From Asanoa hainanensis (GTDB lineage: Bacteria; Actinomycetota; Actinomycetes; Mycobacteriales; Micromonosporaceae), in assembly GCF_900188485.1 (NCBI RefSeq), contig NZ_FZPH01000008.1, positions 248,001-312,000 of the forward strand: a stretch of DNA of 64,000 nucleotides, given 5' to 3'. Below are positions 53,340 to 64,000 of this stretch, piece by piece. The translations under genes were made by a program, and so were the position numbers. The notes beneath the pieces were generated by a model. The model was given only the letters and a program-made list of their open reading frames with translations. It was not told the DNA's origin and did no database searches. Position 1 is the first letter of the stretch, and every line of letters begins with the position of its first letter.

Positions 53340-55644
53340 GCTCGCCGTCGGCGGAGCGCACCAGCCGGGCCGTCACCGCCGCGTTCGTTCCACACGCCGG
53401 GCAGGCGCCGGCGAGTGTGCCCGCGAACCAGTGGTCGACGACGCCGTAGGAGTCGTCGTCGACGTGGCTCCAGCCGACCGCACCCTCGACCGCCACGTCG
53501 CCGCCGCACGAGCCGCAGCGGGATACGCGTCCGGCCCGCTCCGGCCACGCGCGCGTGGTCAGCGGCGTTGGCGGTGCGACCACGGTGCCGTCGGACAGGC
53601 GCACGACGAGGTCGGCCGGCCAGGGCCGGTCGAGCGGGCGGCCCGGGTCGGCGAGGTCCGGGCCGAGCGGGTCCGTCCGCGCCGGTGGCTCGCCGGCCAG
53701 GATGGCCCGGGCGACCTCGCGATGCCAGTGGGCGGCCCGGGTCGCGGCGATCAGCCCGAACACCCGCTCGAGGTCGGCGGCCTGACCGAACTCCAGGGCG
53801 GCCAGCCGGCGCAGCAGGTCGTCGGCCGGGCCGTGGCGGACCGGGCCGCTCGTGCGACCGTCGCGCAGCCAGACCACCGCGCGGTCCAGGACGTAGCCCC
53901 AGAGGCGGCTGGGCACGAAGCGGGGTAGCGCACCGTCGGGCCCCGGCGCGAACGACAGCGGTGCCCGGTCGTCGTCGGCGAGCGCGCGCAGCCACGCCCG
54001 GACGGCCCGGCGGGCCCGGTCGACCAGGCGGCGCTCGACCGTCTCCGGCAGGTCGGGATCCTCCGCGAGGGCGTTGCCGGGCACCGCCGCCGCCAGCGCC
54101 GCGCGATAGGTCGCCTCCTCGGCCGGCCGCATCGCCAACCGCAGCAGCCCGGGCCCGGCGTCCGGAGGAAGGCTCGCCCGGACCTCCTCGACCAGGTCCT
54201 CGCCGGTCCGGACCAGGTAGCGCAGCGGACCCGGCGGGGGAGCGTCGACGCCGGCCCGGACCAGGTCGGCGAGCAGGCGGTGGACGACCTCGGTGAGCGC
54301 GACGGCCCGGCGGGCGGCGACGATCGGGCCGCGTTCCGGGTCGAGGGCGACCGCCGCCGGGTCCCAGCGGCCCTGCTCCGCGGCGGCGGACAGGCCCACC
54401 CGGCGGGCCCAGGCGAGGTCGCGGGCCAGCGCGGCGCCGGCGCAGTCCCAGGCGGCCCCGATCTTGATGGCGTGCGGGTCGGTGTGCCAGAGGTTCTCCT
54501 CGCCGGCGAGGGCCATCCGGAGCAGGTCGTCGTCCCCGCCGGCCAGCCAGGTCCGGACCAGGGCGAGCGCGTCCGCCTCGCCGTTGTCGTACGCCTCCGC
54601 GACCACCGGCTCCAGCGCGGCCACGGCCCAGCGGAGCACCTCGCGGAGCAACCGGTCGGTGTCGGGCGGATCGGGCCGGGGGGCCGGGACCGGCGCTTCC
54701 GGCGCGGCCAGCGCCCGGTCCAGCGTCCAGCGGTCGCCGTCGTTCACGGGCTGGCGCCGCCAGCGCGCCAGCGGCTCGCGCAGCTCCGGCACGTGGGTGA
54801 GCAGCTTCTTGTGCGCCAGCAGCGCGGACAGCGCCGCGGCGTCGGGATCGACCAGGGCGCGCAGCCCGATGGCGGCGGCCACCTCGGGATCGTCCACGTC
54901 GGTGAGCGCCTGTGCGGCGTCCCGGCGCAGGTGGCCGGCGGGCTCACCGAGGAAGCCGAGGATCGCGACCCGGTTGTCCCGGTCGTGCCGGCGTCGGGCC
55001 AGGCACGACAGCAACATCGCCCGGGTCCGCGGGTCCTGTTCCACCCGGGCCGCCGCGATGAACGGCTCGCTGCCGACCCGCGGCGCGAACCGCAGCTCGC
55101 GTGCCGCCGCCAGCCGGACCTCCGCCGCGGGGTCCTCGCGGAGCAGCCGCAGGACCAGGTCCTGGTCGGGCCGCGTCCCGCGCAGGCCCTCGACCCGCAC
55201 TGCCGGGTCCGGGTCGGCCAGCAGCGCGGAGGTCAGCTCGGGCGGCCGGTGGCCGGACAGCATCGCGCGGGCGGCCCTCAGCCGCAGCCGGCCCTCGGCG
55301 CTCGCGGCGAGCTCCTGGCGCAGCGGCTCGTACGGCCCGCCGAGGTAGTAGAGCAGCGTGGCGACCCGCTCGTCGTCGTTGCCGAGGTCGAGAGCGGCGG
55401 CCCGGACGCGCGGATCGACCTCGCTGCGGCGGCGCAGGATCCGGCCGAGCGCCTCGGCCGCCGCGTCGCCGACGTGCTCGTACACCTCGGCCAGGCCGCC
55501 CTCGGTGCGCACCTCGCTGGTGTCGTGCAGCGCGAGGTCCAGCAGGTCCTCGAACAGCCCGACCTCGCCCGAGGTCGAGGCCCGGCGGACGGCGGCGAGC
55601 CGGACCGCGTCGTCCGGGTCGGTCAGGCGCGCACGCAGCGACAT
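53320..55644 (-). CDS. HEAT-repeat protein with C-terminal zinc ribbon
   Basis: A 774 aa protein whose first ~330 residues are a series of HEAT-like helical pairs (LTDPDDAVRLAAVRRA, LADPDPAVRVEGLRG, LREDPAAEVRLAAARELR). The middle is helical without a known domain. Near the C-terminus there are CGSCGG and CPACG pairs, a probable zinc ribbon. Such proteins act as scaffolds; no enzyme motif is present. ATG 55644 is used, with a weak ribosome site. Convergent overlap with the SARP gene is 20 bp, long for this window. The function is unknown. Confidence 0.75.
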   Translation of the reverse strand: MSLRARLTDPDDAVRLAAVRRASTSGEVGLFEDLLDLALHDTSEVRTEGGLAEVYEHVGDAAAEALGRILRRRSEVDPRVRAAALDLGNDDERVATLLYYLGGPYEPLRQELAASAEGRLRLRAARAMLSGHRPPELTSALLADPDPAVRVEGLRGTRPDQDLVLRLLREDPAAEVRLAAARELRFAPRVGSEPFIAAARVEQDPRTRAMLLSCLARRRHDRDNRVAILGFLGEPAGHLRRDAAQALTDVDDPEVAAAIGLRALVDPDAAALSALLAHKKLLTHVPELREPLARWRRQPVNDGDRWTLDRALAAPEAPVPAPRPDPPDTDRLLREVLRWAVAALEPVVAEAYDNGEADALALVRTWLAGGDDDLLRMALAGEENLWHTDPHAIKIGAAWDCAGAALARDLAWARRVGLSAAAEQGRWDPAAVALDPERGPIVAARRAVALTEVVHRLLADLVRAGVDAPPPGPLRYLVRTGEDLVEEVRASLPPDAGPGLLRLAMRPAEEATYRAALAAAVPGNALAEDPDLPETVERRLVDRARRAVRAWLRALADDDRAPLSFAPGPDGALPRFVPSRLWGYVLDRAVVWLRDGRTSGPVRHGPADDLLRRLAALEFGQAADLERVFGLIAATRAAHWHREVARAILAGEPPARTDPLGPDLADPGRPLDRPWPADLVVRLSDGTVVAPPTPLTTRAWPERAGRVSRCGSCGGDVAVEGAVGWSHVDDDSYGVVDHWFAGTLAGACPACGTNAAVTARLVRSADGELSWARP

Positions 55645-55676
55645 GCCGCCACGATAGGCAGCGCTGTCGATGCGCT

Positions 55677-56516
55677 CTAGAGAGCCGGGACCGGGGCCGG
55701 CTCGGCGATGCAGGCGGTGGCGATCCGGCGGAAGCCGACGCTCAGGTAGACGCGGGCCACGTCGTCGCTGCTGGCCGACAGGAAGACCAGGCCGGCGCCC
55801 GCGTCGACCGCGTGCCGGGCCAGCGTCAGGGTCAGCGCCGCGCCGAGGCCGCGGCGGCGGAACGCGGGCAGGGTCGCCACGCCGGCGACCTCCACGACGT
55901 CGCCCGCGCGCATGCCGATGCCGCTGGCCACCGGCCCGGCGTCGGCGACCTCGGCGACAGCGGTGAACCGGCGGCCGTCGCGGATCGCCTGGCGCTCGCC
56001 CTCGACCGAGCCGGCGTCGGCCTCGACCCGGGCGGCATCGCGCTCGGCGGGGCCGCCGGCTCCCGCACCGGTGCCCGGTGTGCCGAAGCCCACGTGCGCG
56101 ACCGCGCGGGACAGCTCGAGGTCGGCCTGGAAGGACTCCGCCGCCGGATCCAGCAGGCGCACCCCGGTCGCCGGCAGCGCGGGCAGCGCGGCCGGGTCGA
56201 GCACCATCAGCGGCGCCTCCAGCACCGCCAGCCCGGCCGAGCGCGCGACCGCCAGCAGGTCCGGCGTGGTCTCGTGGACCCACTCGAACGCCTCGGGCAG
56301 GCCCAGGTCACGCTGCCGCTCGCGGGCGGCCATCACGTCGGCCGCCGACGGCGGCTCACCGCCGTCGAGGCGGGGACGGGCGTAGAACGGCCAGCCCGCA
56401 CCCTCGCGGACGAACAGGACGAGCCCGCCGAAGTCCTCCGCTCGTGCCGAGAACCGGGGCAAGGCATCGTAGAACGTCTCGAGGCGGCGCAGGAGGGCAG
56501 GATCGGGGGTGGTCAT
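55677..56516 (-). CDS. GNAT-family N-acetyltransferase
   Basis: A 279 aa protein. The C-terminal half has the GNAT fold with the acetyl-CoA loop RRRGLGAALT and the following beta/alpha pair with the FLSASSDDVARVYLSVGFRR motif. The N-terminal half is divergent and may be a second degenerate GNAT unit. ATG 56516 is preferred; GTG 56531 is in frame. It lies 32 bp upstream of the HEAT gene on the same strand, so the pair may be one transcript. The substrate is unknown. Confidence 0.85.
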   Translation of the reverse strand: MTTPDPALLRRLETFYDALPRFSARAEDFGGLVLFVREGAGWPFYARPRLDGGEPPSAADVMAARERQRDLGLPEAFEWVHETTPDLLAVARSAGLAVLEAPLMVLDPAALPALPATGVRLLDPAAESFQADLELSRAVAHVGFGTPGTGAGAGGPAERDAARVEADAGSVEGERQAIRDGRRFTAVAEVADAGPVASGIGMRAGDVVEVAGVATLPAFRRRGLGAALTLTLARHAVDAGAGLVFLSASSDDVARVYLSVGFRRIATACIAEPAPVPAL

Positions 56517-56665
56517 CGCGCGAGAGTACACATCTCAAATCCTGGGCGTGTGATCAATACGTCCTGGCGGATGAGGGCCGCTGTTCACGTAAACTCGGAA
56601 GACCCAGCAGGGCCGACGTCGTCCCGAACCTGAAACTTGTGTGACTAGACGACCGTGGAGGCCCC

Positions 56666-59600
56666 GTGGCGTTCCCGCATCCCCAGGGTTTGTACGACCC
56701 GGAGAACGAGCGCGACTCCTGTGGCGTCGCGTTTGTCGCCGATCTCGCCGGCCGCCGCTCCCACGACGTCGTGGCGAAGGGGCTCTCGGCGCTGGTCCGG
56801 CTCGACCACCGGGGCGCGCGGGGCGCGGAGCCCAACACCGGTGACGGCGCCGGCATCATGATCCAGGTGCCCGACGAGTTCCTGCGGGCAGACGTCGACT
56901 TCACCCTGCCGCCGGCCGGCTTCTACGCCACCGGCCTGGTGTTCCTGCCCACCGAGGACGCTGAGGCCGCCCAGGCGGTCACGGTGATCGAGAAGTACGC
57001 CATCGTCGAGGGCGCCGAGGTGCTCGGGTGGCGGGACGTGCCCGTCGAGCCCGAGGGCCTGGGCGCGACCGCCGAGCTCGTCCGGCCCCGGATCCGCCAG
57101 GTGTTCCTGGCCGCGCACCGGCTGCACGACGGCCCCGACGGCCCGGCCGGCACCCCGATCAGCGACCTCGACCTCGACCGGGTCGCCTTCTGCGTGCGCA
57201 AGCAGGCCGAACGCGAGACCGCCGAGCGGGGCATACCGGCCTACTTCCCGAGCCTGTCCGCCCGCACCATGGTCTACAAGGGCATGCTCACGCCCGACCA
57301 GCTGCCCGCGTTCTTCCCGGACCTGACCAACCGCCGGGTACGCAGCGCGATCGCCCTGGTCCACTCGCGGTTCTCGACGAACACGTTCCCGTCGTGGCCA
57401 CTGGCCCACCCGTACCGCTTCATCGCCCACAACGGCGAGATCAACACCATCCGGGGCAACAAGAACTGGATGAACGCGCGCGAGGCGCTGCTGTCCTCGC
57501 CGAAGCTGCCGGGCAACATCCGCCGGCTGTTCCCGGTCTGCACGCCCGCCGCCTCCGACTCGGCCAACTTCGACGAGGTGCTGGAGCTGCTGCACCTGGC
57601 CGGCCGGGAGCTGCCGCACGCGGTGTTGATGATGATCCCGGAGGCGTGGGAGAACGACACCGCGATGGACCCGGCTCGCCGGGCGTTCTACCGCTTCCAC
57701 GCGAGCCTGCTCGAGCCCTGGGACGGTCCCGCCAGCGTCGCGTTCACCGACGGCACGCTGGTCGGCGCCGTGCTCGACCGCAACGGCCTGCGCCCGGGCC
57801 GCTGGTGGCGCACCGAAGACGGGCTGGTCGTGCTCGGCAGCGAGGCCGGCGTGCTCGACCTCGACCCGACCACCGTGGTCGCCAAGGGCCGACTGCAGCC
57901 GGGCCGGATGTTCCTGGTCGACACCGCCGAGGGCCGGATCGTCGAGGACGACGAGATCAAGGCCGAGCTGGCCGCCGCCCATCCCTACGACGACTGGCTG
58001 CACGCCGGCCTGATCGACCTCGAGGACCTGCCCGCCCGCGAGCACATCGTGTTCACGCACGACTCGGTGCAGCGCCGGCAGCAGACCTTCGGCTACACCG
58101 AGGAAGAGCTCAAGATCCTGGTCGGGCCGATGGCCCGCAGCGGCGCCGAGCCGCTGGGCTCGATGGGCACCGACACCCCGATCGCGCCGCTGTCCACCCG
58201 GCCGCGGCTGCTCTACGACTACTTCCACCAGCTTTTCGCCCAGGTGACCAACCCGCCGCTGGACGCGATCCGCGAGGAGCTGGTGACCAGCCTGTCGTCG
58301 ACCATCGGGCCCGAGGGCAACCTGCTCGACCCGAACGCGGCCAGCTGCCGGCAGATCGTGCTGCCCCGGCCGGTGCTCGACAACGACGAGCTGGCCAAGC
58401 TGCTGTCCATCGACGACGACGGCGACCTGCCCGGCTTCAAGGCCGTCCGGGTCTCCGGCCTCTACCCGCTGCGCAACGGCGCGGCCGGCATCAAGGCCCG
58501 GCTCACCGAGATCTGCCGGCACGTCTCCGAGGCGATCGAAGACGGCGTGCGGATCCTGGTGCTCTCCGACCGGGACTCGACGGCCGACCTGGCGCCGATC
58601 CCGTCGCTGCTGCTCACCGCGGCCGTGCACCAGCACCTGGTGCGCGAGCAGACCCGCACCCAGGTCGCGCTGGTGGTCGAGTCGGGCGACTGCCGCGAGG
58701 TGCACCACGCGGCCCTGCTGATCGGCTACGGCGCCGCGGCGGTCAACCCCTATCTGGCCTTCGAGTCCGCCGAGGACCTGATCGCGACCGGTGCTCTGAC
58801 CGGTGTGGCCCCGGCCGACGCGATCCGCAACTACGTCAAGGCGCTCAGCAAGGGCGTCCTGAAGATCATGTCCAAGATGGGCATCTCCACCGTCTCGTCG
58901 TACTGCGGAGCCCAGGTCTTCGAAGCGGTCGGCCTGGACGCCCGCGTGGTGCAGCGCTACTTCGCCGGCACGCCGGCCAAGATCGGTGGTGCCCGGCTGG
59001 CCGACATCCACACGGAGGTCGCCGCCCGGCACGCCCGCGCGTACCCGGCCAACGAGGCCGAGCGCAGCCACCGCAAGCTCGACGTGGGCGGCGAATACCA
59101 GTGGCGCCGCGAGGGCGAGCTGCACCTGTTCAACCCCGAGACGGTGTTCCTGCTCCAGCACGCCACCCGCAGCCGGCGGGAGGACATCTTCGCCCGCTAC
59201 ACGTCCACCGTGGACAAGCTGGCCGCCGAGGCCGGCTCGCTGCGGGGGCTGTTCCAGCTCCGCACCGGCGACCGGCCGGCCGTGCCGCTGGACGAGGTCG
59301 AGCCGGTCAGCGCGATCGTCCGGCGGTTCGCCACCGGCGCGATGTCCTACGGCTCGATCTCCGCCGAGGCGCACGAGACCCTGGCCGTCGCGATGAACCG
59401 GCTGGGCGGCAAGTCCAACACCGGTGAGGGCGGCGAGGACGTCGAGCGGCTCTACGACCCGGAGCGCCGGTCGGCCGTCAAGCAGGTGGCCAGCGGGCGG
59501 TTCGGCGTCACCACCGAATACCTCGTCAACGCCGACGACATCCAGATCAAGATGGCGCAGGGTGCCAAGCCCGGCGAGGGTGGCCAGCTGCCCGGCAACA

Positions 59601-61222
59601 AGGTGTGGCCGTGGATCGCGAAGACCCGGCACGCCACCCCGGGTGTCGGGCTGATCTCGCCGCCGCCGCACCACGACATCTACTCGATCGAAGACCTGGC
59701 GCAGCTCGTACACGATCTCAAGATGGTCAATCCCGCCGCCCGGGTGCACGTCAAGCTGGTCTCCGAGGTGGGCGTCGGCACGGTGGCGGCGGGCGTCGCC
59801 AAGCTCAAGGCCGACGTCATCCTGATCTCCGGACACGACGGGGGTACGGGCGCCAGCCCGCTGAACTCGCTCAAGCACGCCGGCACCCCGTGGGAGCTCG
59901 GGCTGGCCGAGACCCAGCAGACGCTGCTGCTCAACGGGCTGCGTGACCGGGTCACCGTGCAGGTCGACGGGCAGCTCAAGACCGGCCGCGACGTGGTGGT
60001 GGCCGCGCTCCTCGGCGCCGAGGAGTTCGGCTTCGCCACCGCGCCGCTGATCGTCTCGGGCTGCGTGATGATGCGGGTCTGTCACCTCGACACCTGCCCG
60101 GTCGGCATCGCGACGCAGAACCCGAAGCTCCGGGAGAAGTTCACCGGCAAGCCCGAGTTCGTCGAGACGTTCTTCGAGTTCCTGGCCGAGGAGGTCCGCG
60201 GCTACCTGGCCGAGCTGGGCTTCCGCAGCATCGACGAGGCGATCGGCCACGCCGAGCTGCTCGACCTGGCGCCGGCGATCGACCACTGGAAGGCCAACGG
60301 GCTCGACCTCTCGCCCGTGCTGCACGTGCCGGACCTGCCGTCCGGCGCCTCCCGGCGCAAGACCGTCGCCCAGGACCACGGCCTCGAGAAGGCGCTCGAC
60401 AACGAGCTGCTGAAGCTGGCCGAGCCGGCGCTGCACGACGGCACGCCGGTGCGCGCCACCGTCGCGGCCCGCAACGACCAGCGCAGCGTGGGCGCGATGC
60501 TCGGCGGTGCGGTCACCCGGCGGTTCGGCGGCGAAGGGCTGCCCGACGACACCATCGAGCTCGACCTGGTCGGCACCGGTGGCCAGTCGTTCGGCGCGTT
60601 CCTGCCGCGCGGCGTGACGATCCGCCTGCACGGCGACGCCAACGACTACGTCGCCAAGGGACTGTCCGGCGGCCGCGTCGTCGTGCGCCCGCACGTCGAC
60701 GCGCCGTTCGTGGCCGAGCAGCAGATCATCGCCGGCAACACGATCCTCTACGGCGCGACCGGCGGCGAGCTGTTCCTGCGCGGCCGGGTCGGCGAGCGGT
60801 TCGCCGTGCGCAACTCCGGTGCCACCACGGTGGTGGAGGGCGTCGGCGACCACGGCTGCGAATACATGACCGGCGGCACCGTCGTCGTGCTCGGCTCCAC
60901 CGGCCGCAACTTCGCCGCGGGCATGTCCGGTGGCACGGCCTACCTCTGGAAGGCCGACCCCGCCCGCGTCAATCCCGAGCTGGTCGAGCTGACCCCGCTC
61001 ACCGACGACGAGCAGGTCACCGTGCAGGCCCTGGTGCAGCGGCACTTCGCGGAGACCGACTCGGCCGTCGCCGAAGACCTGCTCAAGCGCTGGCCGGAAG
61101 CGGCCCGCGAGTTCACCGCCGTCGTGCCGCGCGACTACAAGCGCGTCATGCTGGCCATCCGGGCCGCCGAGGCTGCCGGCCATGACGTCGACGAGGCGGT
61201 CATGGAGGTCGCACGTGCCTGA
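56666..61222 (+). CDS. gltB: Glutamate synthase, large subunit
   Basis: Transfers the amide nitrogen of glutamine to 2-oxoglutarate. The 1518 aa chain has an N-terminal glutaminase domain whose nucleophile is Cys19 ([10 protein letters not shown]), exposed after removal of an 18-residue propeptide. A central domain, the FMN-binding synthase domain, and the C-terminal beta-helix follow. The 3Fe-4S cysteines are Cys1133, Cys1139 and Cys1144 ([15 protein letters not shown]). GTG 56666 follows GTGGAGG. gltD overlaps its end by 8 bp. Confidence 0.98.
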   Translation: MAFPHPQGLYDPENERDSCGVAFVADLAGRRSHDVVAKGLSALVRLDHRGARGAEPNTGDGAGIMIQVPDEFLRADVDFTLPPAGFYATGLVFLPTEDAEAAQAVTVIEKYAIVEGAEVLGWRDVPVEPEGLGATAELVRPRIRQVFLAAHRLHDGPDGPAGTPISDLDLDRVAFCVRKQAERETAERGIPAYFPSLSARTMVYKGMLTPDQLPAFFPDLTNRRVRSAIALVHSRFSTNTFPSWPLAHPYRFIAHNGEINTIRGNKNWMNAREALLSSPKLPGNIRRLFPVCTPAASDSANFDEVLELLHLAGRELPHAVLMMIPEAWENDTAMDPARRAFYRFHASLLEPWDGPASVAFTDGTLVGAVLDRNGLRPGRWWRTEDGLVVLGSEAGVLDLDPTTVVAKGRLQPGRMFLVDTAEGRIVEDDEIKAELAAAHPYDDWLHAGLIDLEDLPAREHIVFTHDSVQRRQQTFGYTEEELKILVGPMARSGAEPLGSMGTDTPIAPLSTRPRLLYDYFHQLFAQVTNPPLDAIREELVTSLSSTIGPEGNLLDPNAASCRQIVLPRPVLDNDELAKLLSIDDDGDLPGFKAVRVSGLYPLRNGAAGIKARLTEICRHVSEAIEDGVRILVLSDRDSTADLAPIPSLLLTAAVHQHLVREQTRTQVALVVESGDCREVHHAALLIGYGAAAVNPYLAFESAEDLIATGALTGVAPADAIRNYVKALSKGVLKIMSKMGISTVSSYCGAQVFEAVGLDARVVQRYFAGTPAKIGGARLADIHTEVAARHARAYPANEAERSHRKLDVGGEYQWRREGELHLFNPETVFLLQHATRSRREDIFARYTSTVDKLAAEAGSLRGLFQLRTGDRPAVPLDEVEPVSAIVRRFATGAMSYGSISAEAHETLAVAMNRLGGKSNTGEGGEDVERLYDPERRSAVKQVASGRFGVTTEYLVNADDIQIKMAQGAKPGEGGQLPGNKVWPWIAKTRHATPGVGLISPPPHHDIYSIEDLAQLVHDLKMVNPAARVHVKLVSEVGVGTVAAGVAKLKADVILISGHDGGTGASPLNSLKHAGTPWELGLAETQQTLLLNGLRDRVTVQVDGQLKTGRDVVVAALLGAEEFGFATAPLIVSGCVMMRVCHLDTCPVGIATQNPKLREKFTGKPEFVETFFEFLAEEVRGYLAELGFRSIDEAIGHAELLDLAPAIDHWKANGLDLSPVLHVPDLPSGASRRKTVAQDHGLEKALDNELLKLAEPALHDGTPVRATVAARNDQRSVGAMLGGAVTRRFGGEGLPDDTIELDLVGTGGQSFGAFLPRGVTIRLHGDANDYVAKGLSGGRVVVRPHVDAPFVAEQQIIAGNTILYGATGGELFLRGRVGERFAVRNSGATTVVEGVGDHGCEYMTGGTVVVLGSTGRNFAAGMSGGTAYLWKADPARVNPELVELTPLTDDEQVTVQALVQRHFAETDSAVAEDLLKRWPEAAREFTAVVPRDYKRVMLAIRAAEAAGHDVDEAVMEVARA

Positions 61223-62690
61223 TCCACAGGGTTTCCTGCACCACGAACGCCGGCTGCCGGAGCGGCGCCCGGTGCCCGTGCGCATCCAGGACTGGCGCGA
61301 GGTCTACCCGTCCGCCGACGACGGGCTGATCCGCGAGCAGGCCAGCCGCTGCATGGACTGCGGCATTCCGTTCTGCCACCAGGGCTGCCCGCTCGGCAAC
61401 CGGATCCCGGACTGGAACGACCTGGTCCGCACCGGCCAGTGGGCCTCGGCCGCGGAGTCGCTGCACGCCACCAACAACTTCCCGGAGTTCACCGGGCGGC
61501 TGTGCCCGGCGCCCTGCGAGGCGTCCTGCGTGCTCAGCATCGCCGGTGGCGCGTCGGTGACCATCAAGCAGGTCGAGGTGGAGATCGCCAACCGGGCGTT
61601 CGACCTCGGCCTGGTCACGCCGCAGCCGGCCGGGCACGCGTCCGGCAAGCGGGTCGCGGTGGTCGGCTCCGGCCCCGCGGGCCTGGCCGCGGCGCAGCAG
61701 CTCGCCCGCGCCGGGCACGCGGTCACCGTGTTCGAGCGCGACGACCAGATCGGCGGGCTGATGCGGTTCGGCATCCCCGACTTCAAGCTCGAGAAGTCCC
61801 ACATCGACCGGCGGCTCGCGCAGCTCGAGGCCGAGGGCGTGGTCTTCGAGACCGGCGTCAACGTCGGTGTCGACGTGACCGCCGACCAACTCCGTGCCGA
61901 GTACGACGCGGTGCTGCTGGCCGCCGGCGCCCTGCTGAGCCGCGACACCCCGGCGACACCGGGGCGCGGGCTGCGTGGCGTACACCTGGCCATGGAGCAC
62001 CTCGTGCCGGCCAACCGGGTCGCCGCCGGGCTGCAGGCCACGACGCCGGTCGACGCCGCCGGCAAGCACGTCGTGATCATCGGTGGCGGCGACACCGCGG
62101 CCGACAGCCTCGGCGTCGCGCACCGGCAGGGCGCGGCAGCGGTCTACCAGCTCGACCTCTACCCGGAACCGCCCGCGGTCCGCGACGAGGCGCGCGACCC
62201 GTGGCCGACGTGGCCGTGGATCCTGCGCAACTACCCGGCACACGAGGAGGGCGGCGCCCGCGACTTCGCCGTCGGCGTGCAGGAGTTCGTCCACGACGGC
62301 ACCGGCGCCGTGCGGGCCGTCCGGATCGCCGAGGTCGAGGTGACCAAGGTCGACGGGCAGCGCCGGATCCACCCGAAGCCGGGCACCGAGCGGGAGCTGC
62401 CGGCCGACCTGGTGCTGCTGGCGATCGGCTTCGACGGCACCGAGCCGCAGCCGCTGCTGGACCAGCTCGGGATCGCGCGCAACGCGCGGGGCGCGGTCGA
62501 CGCCCGCCCGGACTGGCAGACCGGCACGGATGGCGTCTTCGTCGCCGGCGACATGCACCGTGGGGCGTCGCTGATCGTGTGGGCGATCGCCGAAGGCCGC
62601 GCGGCGGCCTCCGCGATCCACTCCTACCTCGGCGGAGAGGGCGAGCTCCCGACGCCGGTCGACCCGGCCGCCGTCCCGCTGGCGGCCTGA
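61215..62690 (+). CDS. gltD: Glutamate synthase, small subunit
   Basis: Supplies electrons from NADPH through FAD and two 4Fe-4S clusters to GltB. 491 aa. The N-terminal Fe-S domain includes [13 protein letters not shown] with Cys46, Cys49, Cys54 and Cys58, and a second cluster [12 protein letters not shown] ([13 protein letters not shown]) and NADPH ([11 protein letters not shown]) Rossmann motifs follow. GTG 61215 overlaps the end of gltB and is the start giving the family N-terminus (PDPQGFL). Confidence 0.97.
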   Translation: MPDPQGFLHHERRLPERRPVPVRIQDWREVYPSADDGLIREQASRCMDCGIPFCHQGCPLGNRIPDWNDLVRTGQWASAAESLHATNNFPEFTGRLCPAPCEASCVLSIAGGASVTIKQVEVEIANRAFDLGLVTPQPAGHASGKRVAVVGSGPAGLAAAQQLARAGHAVTVFERDDQIGGLMRFGIPDFKLEKSHIDRRLAQLEAEGVVFETGVNVGVDVTADQLRAEYDAVLLAAGALLSRDTPATPGRGLRGVHLAMEHLVPANRVAAGLQATTPVDAAGKHVVIIGGGDTAADSLGVAHRQGAAAVYQLDLYPEPPAVRDEARDPWPTWPWILRNYPAHEEGGARDFAVGVQEFVHDGTGAVRAVRIAEVEVTKVDGQRRIHPKPGTERELPADLVLLAIGFDGTEPQPLLDQLGIARNARGAVDARPDWQTGTDGVFVAGDMHRGASLIVWAIAEGRAAASAIHSYLGGEGELPTPVDPAAVPLAA

Positions 62691-62718
62691 GCGCATTAAC
62701 GGTGATCAACGGGCGGGT

Positions 62719-62768
62719 GTTGACAAGGGGCCCTTCCTATGCGAAATCCGTTAACAAGGGGCCCTTGC
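62719..62768 (+). repeat. Two-copy dispersed-type repeat between gltD and pyk
   Basis: GTTGACAAGGGGCCCTTCC (62719-62737) and GTTAACAAGGGGCCCTTGC (62750-62768) are near-identical 19 bp repeats 31 bp apart. The rest of the 209 bp gap is GC-rich with no gene. The same kind of GTTAACAAGGGGCCCTT motif occurs, as I recall, in many Micromonospora intergenic regions; this is not verified here. Confidence 0.65.
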
Positions 62769-62899
62769 TTCGGGTTCCGGGCGGGCGCGAGTAGGCTCGC
62801 TGACGGCTCACTGGCGGGTGACAAGGCTGGTGGGCGGCAACTGTTCGGATTCCCGACAGAAGCCGGTTACGAGGACGATCCGGGAAAGAGACTAGCCTC

Positions 62900-64000
62900 A
62901 TGGGCGTGACACGCCGCGCGAAGATTGTCTGCACTTTGGGCCCTGCCACCTCCTCGCCGGAGCGCATCAGCGGCCTCGTAGACGCCGGGATGGACGTGGC
63001 ACGGCTCAACTTCAGCCACGGTGACCACGCTGACCACGAAGCGGTCTACAAGTTGGTCCGCGAGGCCGCCGACGCGGCCGGCCGGGCGGTGGCGATCCTG
63101 GCCGACCTGCAGGGCCCCAAGATCCGGCTCGGCCGGTTCGCGGACGGCCCGCACGAGTGGCGCACCGGTGACTCCGTCGTGATCACCAGCGACGACATCG
63201 TCGGCACCGTCGACCGGGTCTCCTGCACCTACAAGAAGCTGCCGCAGGAGGTCAAGCCCGGCGACCGGCTGCTGATCGACGACGGCAAGGTCGCGGTCGA
63301 GGTCACCGAGGTCACCGGCAACGACATCCGGGTCCTGGTCATCGAGGGCGGCCCGGTCTCCAACAACAAGGGCGTCTCGCTGCCCAACGTCGCGGTGAGC
63401 GTCCCGGCCATGTCCGAGAAGGACACCGAGGACCTGCGCTTCGCGCTGCGCCTAGGCGTCGACCTGGTGGCGCTGTCGTTCGTCCGCTCGCCCGACGACG
63501 TCAAGCTGGTCCACGGGATCATGCAAGAGGTCGGCGTGCACCGCCCGGTGCTGGCCAAGGTGGAGAAGCCCGAGGCCGTCGAGCGGCTCGAGGAGATCGT
63601 CGACGCGTTCGACGGCATCATGGTCGCCCGCGGCGACCTCGGCGTGGAGCTTCCGCTCGACCAGGTTCCGCTGTGGCAGAAGCGCGCCGTGCAGATGTGC
63701 CGCGAAGACGCCAAGCCGGTCATCGTCGCCACCCAGATGCTCGACTCGATGATCGAGAACGCGCGCCCGACCCGCGCCGAGGCCTCCGACGTGGCCAACG
63801 CGGTGCTCGACGGCGCCGACGCGCTGATGCTCTCCGGCGAGACCAGCGTGGGTAAGTACCCGGTGCTCACGGTCAGCACGATGGCGAAGATCATCGCGAC
63901 GACCGAGGCCGGCGGCCTGCCGATCCCGCGGCTGCAGCACGACCCGCGCACCCACGGCGGCGCGCTCACCATCGCCGCGTCCAACGTGGCCCGCGCCGTC
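62900..64000 (+). CDS. pyk: Pyruvate kinase (partial, runs off the right edge)
   Basis: Last step of glycolysis, phosphoenolpyruvate plus ADP to pyruvate plus ATP. 367 residues are present and the frame is open to the window end; about 100 more are expected. It begins [15 protein letters not shown] and has LNFSHG, the active-site Lys220 in [19 protein letters not shown], and [15 protein letters not shown] 62900 follows GGGAAAGAG by about 9 bp. The regulatory C-domain lies mostly outside the window. Confidence 0.97.
   Translation, partial: MGVTRRAKIVCTLGPATSSPERISGLVDAGMDVARLNFSHGDHADHEAVYKLVREAADAAGRAVAILADLQGPKIRLGRFADGPHEWRTGDSVVITSDDIVGTVDRVSCTYKKLPQEVKPGDRLLIDDGKVAVEVTEVTGNDIRVLVIEGGPVSNNKGVSLPNVAVSVPAMSEKDTEDLRFALRLGVDLVALSFVRSPDDVKLVHGIMQEVGVHRPVLAKVEKPEAVERLEEIVDAFDGIMVARGDLGVELPLDQVPLWQKRAVQMCREDAKPVIVATQMLDSMIENARPTRAEASDVANAVLDGADALMLSGETSVGKYPVLTVSTMAKIIATTEAGGLPIPRLQHDPRTHGGALTIAASNVARAV

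Noticed and set aside
56645-61285. 1546-codon minus-strand open frame over gltB
   Set aside because: Antisense shadow; no recognisable domain, while GltB shows all catalytic and Fe-S residues.
1-64000. tRNA, rRNA, riboswitch, prophage, integron or IS elements
   Set aside because: No T-arm or anticodon-arm pattern, no rRNA-like sequence, and no transposase or integrase motif was seen on either strand by eye; short ncRNAs cannot be excluded.

Overview
This window is chromosomal DNA from a very GC-rich actinomycete. The best fit is the family Micromonosporaceae (Micromonospora/Actinoplanes group). The evidence is a GC-saturated third codon position, many GTG starts with stop/start overlaps, a bifunctional PriA in place of HisA, a TraR/DksA zinc-finger protein with a Lys/Ala-rich tail, an ESX-like MinD ATPase, and short dispersed intergenic repeats of a kind I associate with that family. 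I found no rRNA, tRNA, CRISPR array, prophage or transposase.

Layout. 0-8.6 kb: DksA-type regulator, lspA, an RluA-family pseudouridine synthase, a membrane protein, a MinD-like ATPase, and two tandem paralogues built only from Clp-N-like repeats. These arose by a local duplication that left a fragment of the MinD-like gene's 3' end between them. 8.7-16 kb: dnaE, two membrane proteins, a phosphotransferase and a Lon-substrate-domain protein. 15.9-22.8 kb: histidine operon hisD-hisC-hisB-(54 aa membrane protein)-hisH-(107 aa membrane protein)-priA-hisF, then an MFS transporter. 22.8-25 kb: SigE-type ECF sigma factor with a membrane partner, and a small gene. 25-27.2 kb: a divergent YczE-like membrane protein and MocR-family regulator separated by 60 bp with two direct-repeat operators. 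27.2-28.1 kb: a gene-free block of repeats, including an inverted copy of the dispersed repeat, two long related palindromes and a roughly 335 bp pentanucleotide array.

28.1-38.5 kb: acyl-CoA synthetase, class I terpene synthase, DinB-like protein, a heterodimeric ABC exporter with one degenerate ATP site, a methyltransferase, and an ABC-2 transporter operon ending in its probable TetR regulator. 38.6-41 kb: one gene for an 818 aa, extremely acidic, repeat-rich protein. 41.3-48.9 kb: hisI-trpE-Trp-associated membrane protein, a small reverse gene, trpC-trpB-trpA, a reverse Nudix gene, and lgt. 48.9-56.5 kb: FAD monooxygenase, AfsR/SARP-type giant regulator, HEAT-repeat protein and GNAT acetyltransferase. 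56.7-64 kb: gltB-gltD and the 5' part of pyk.

Functionally, the window is mostly core metabolism: His, Trp and Glu synthesis, glycolysis, lipoprotein maturation (Lgt and LspA) and replication. Accessory modules sit between these blocks. trpF is absent from the trp gene cluster and PriA can supply that activity, linking the two amino-acid clusters. The least explained parts are the MinD-like/Clp-repeat locus at 4.1-8.6 kb and the repeat block at 27.2-28.1 kb.
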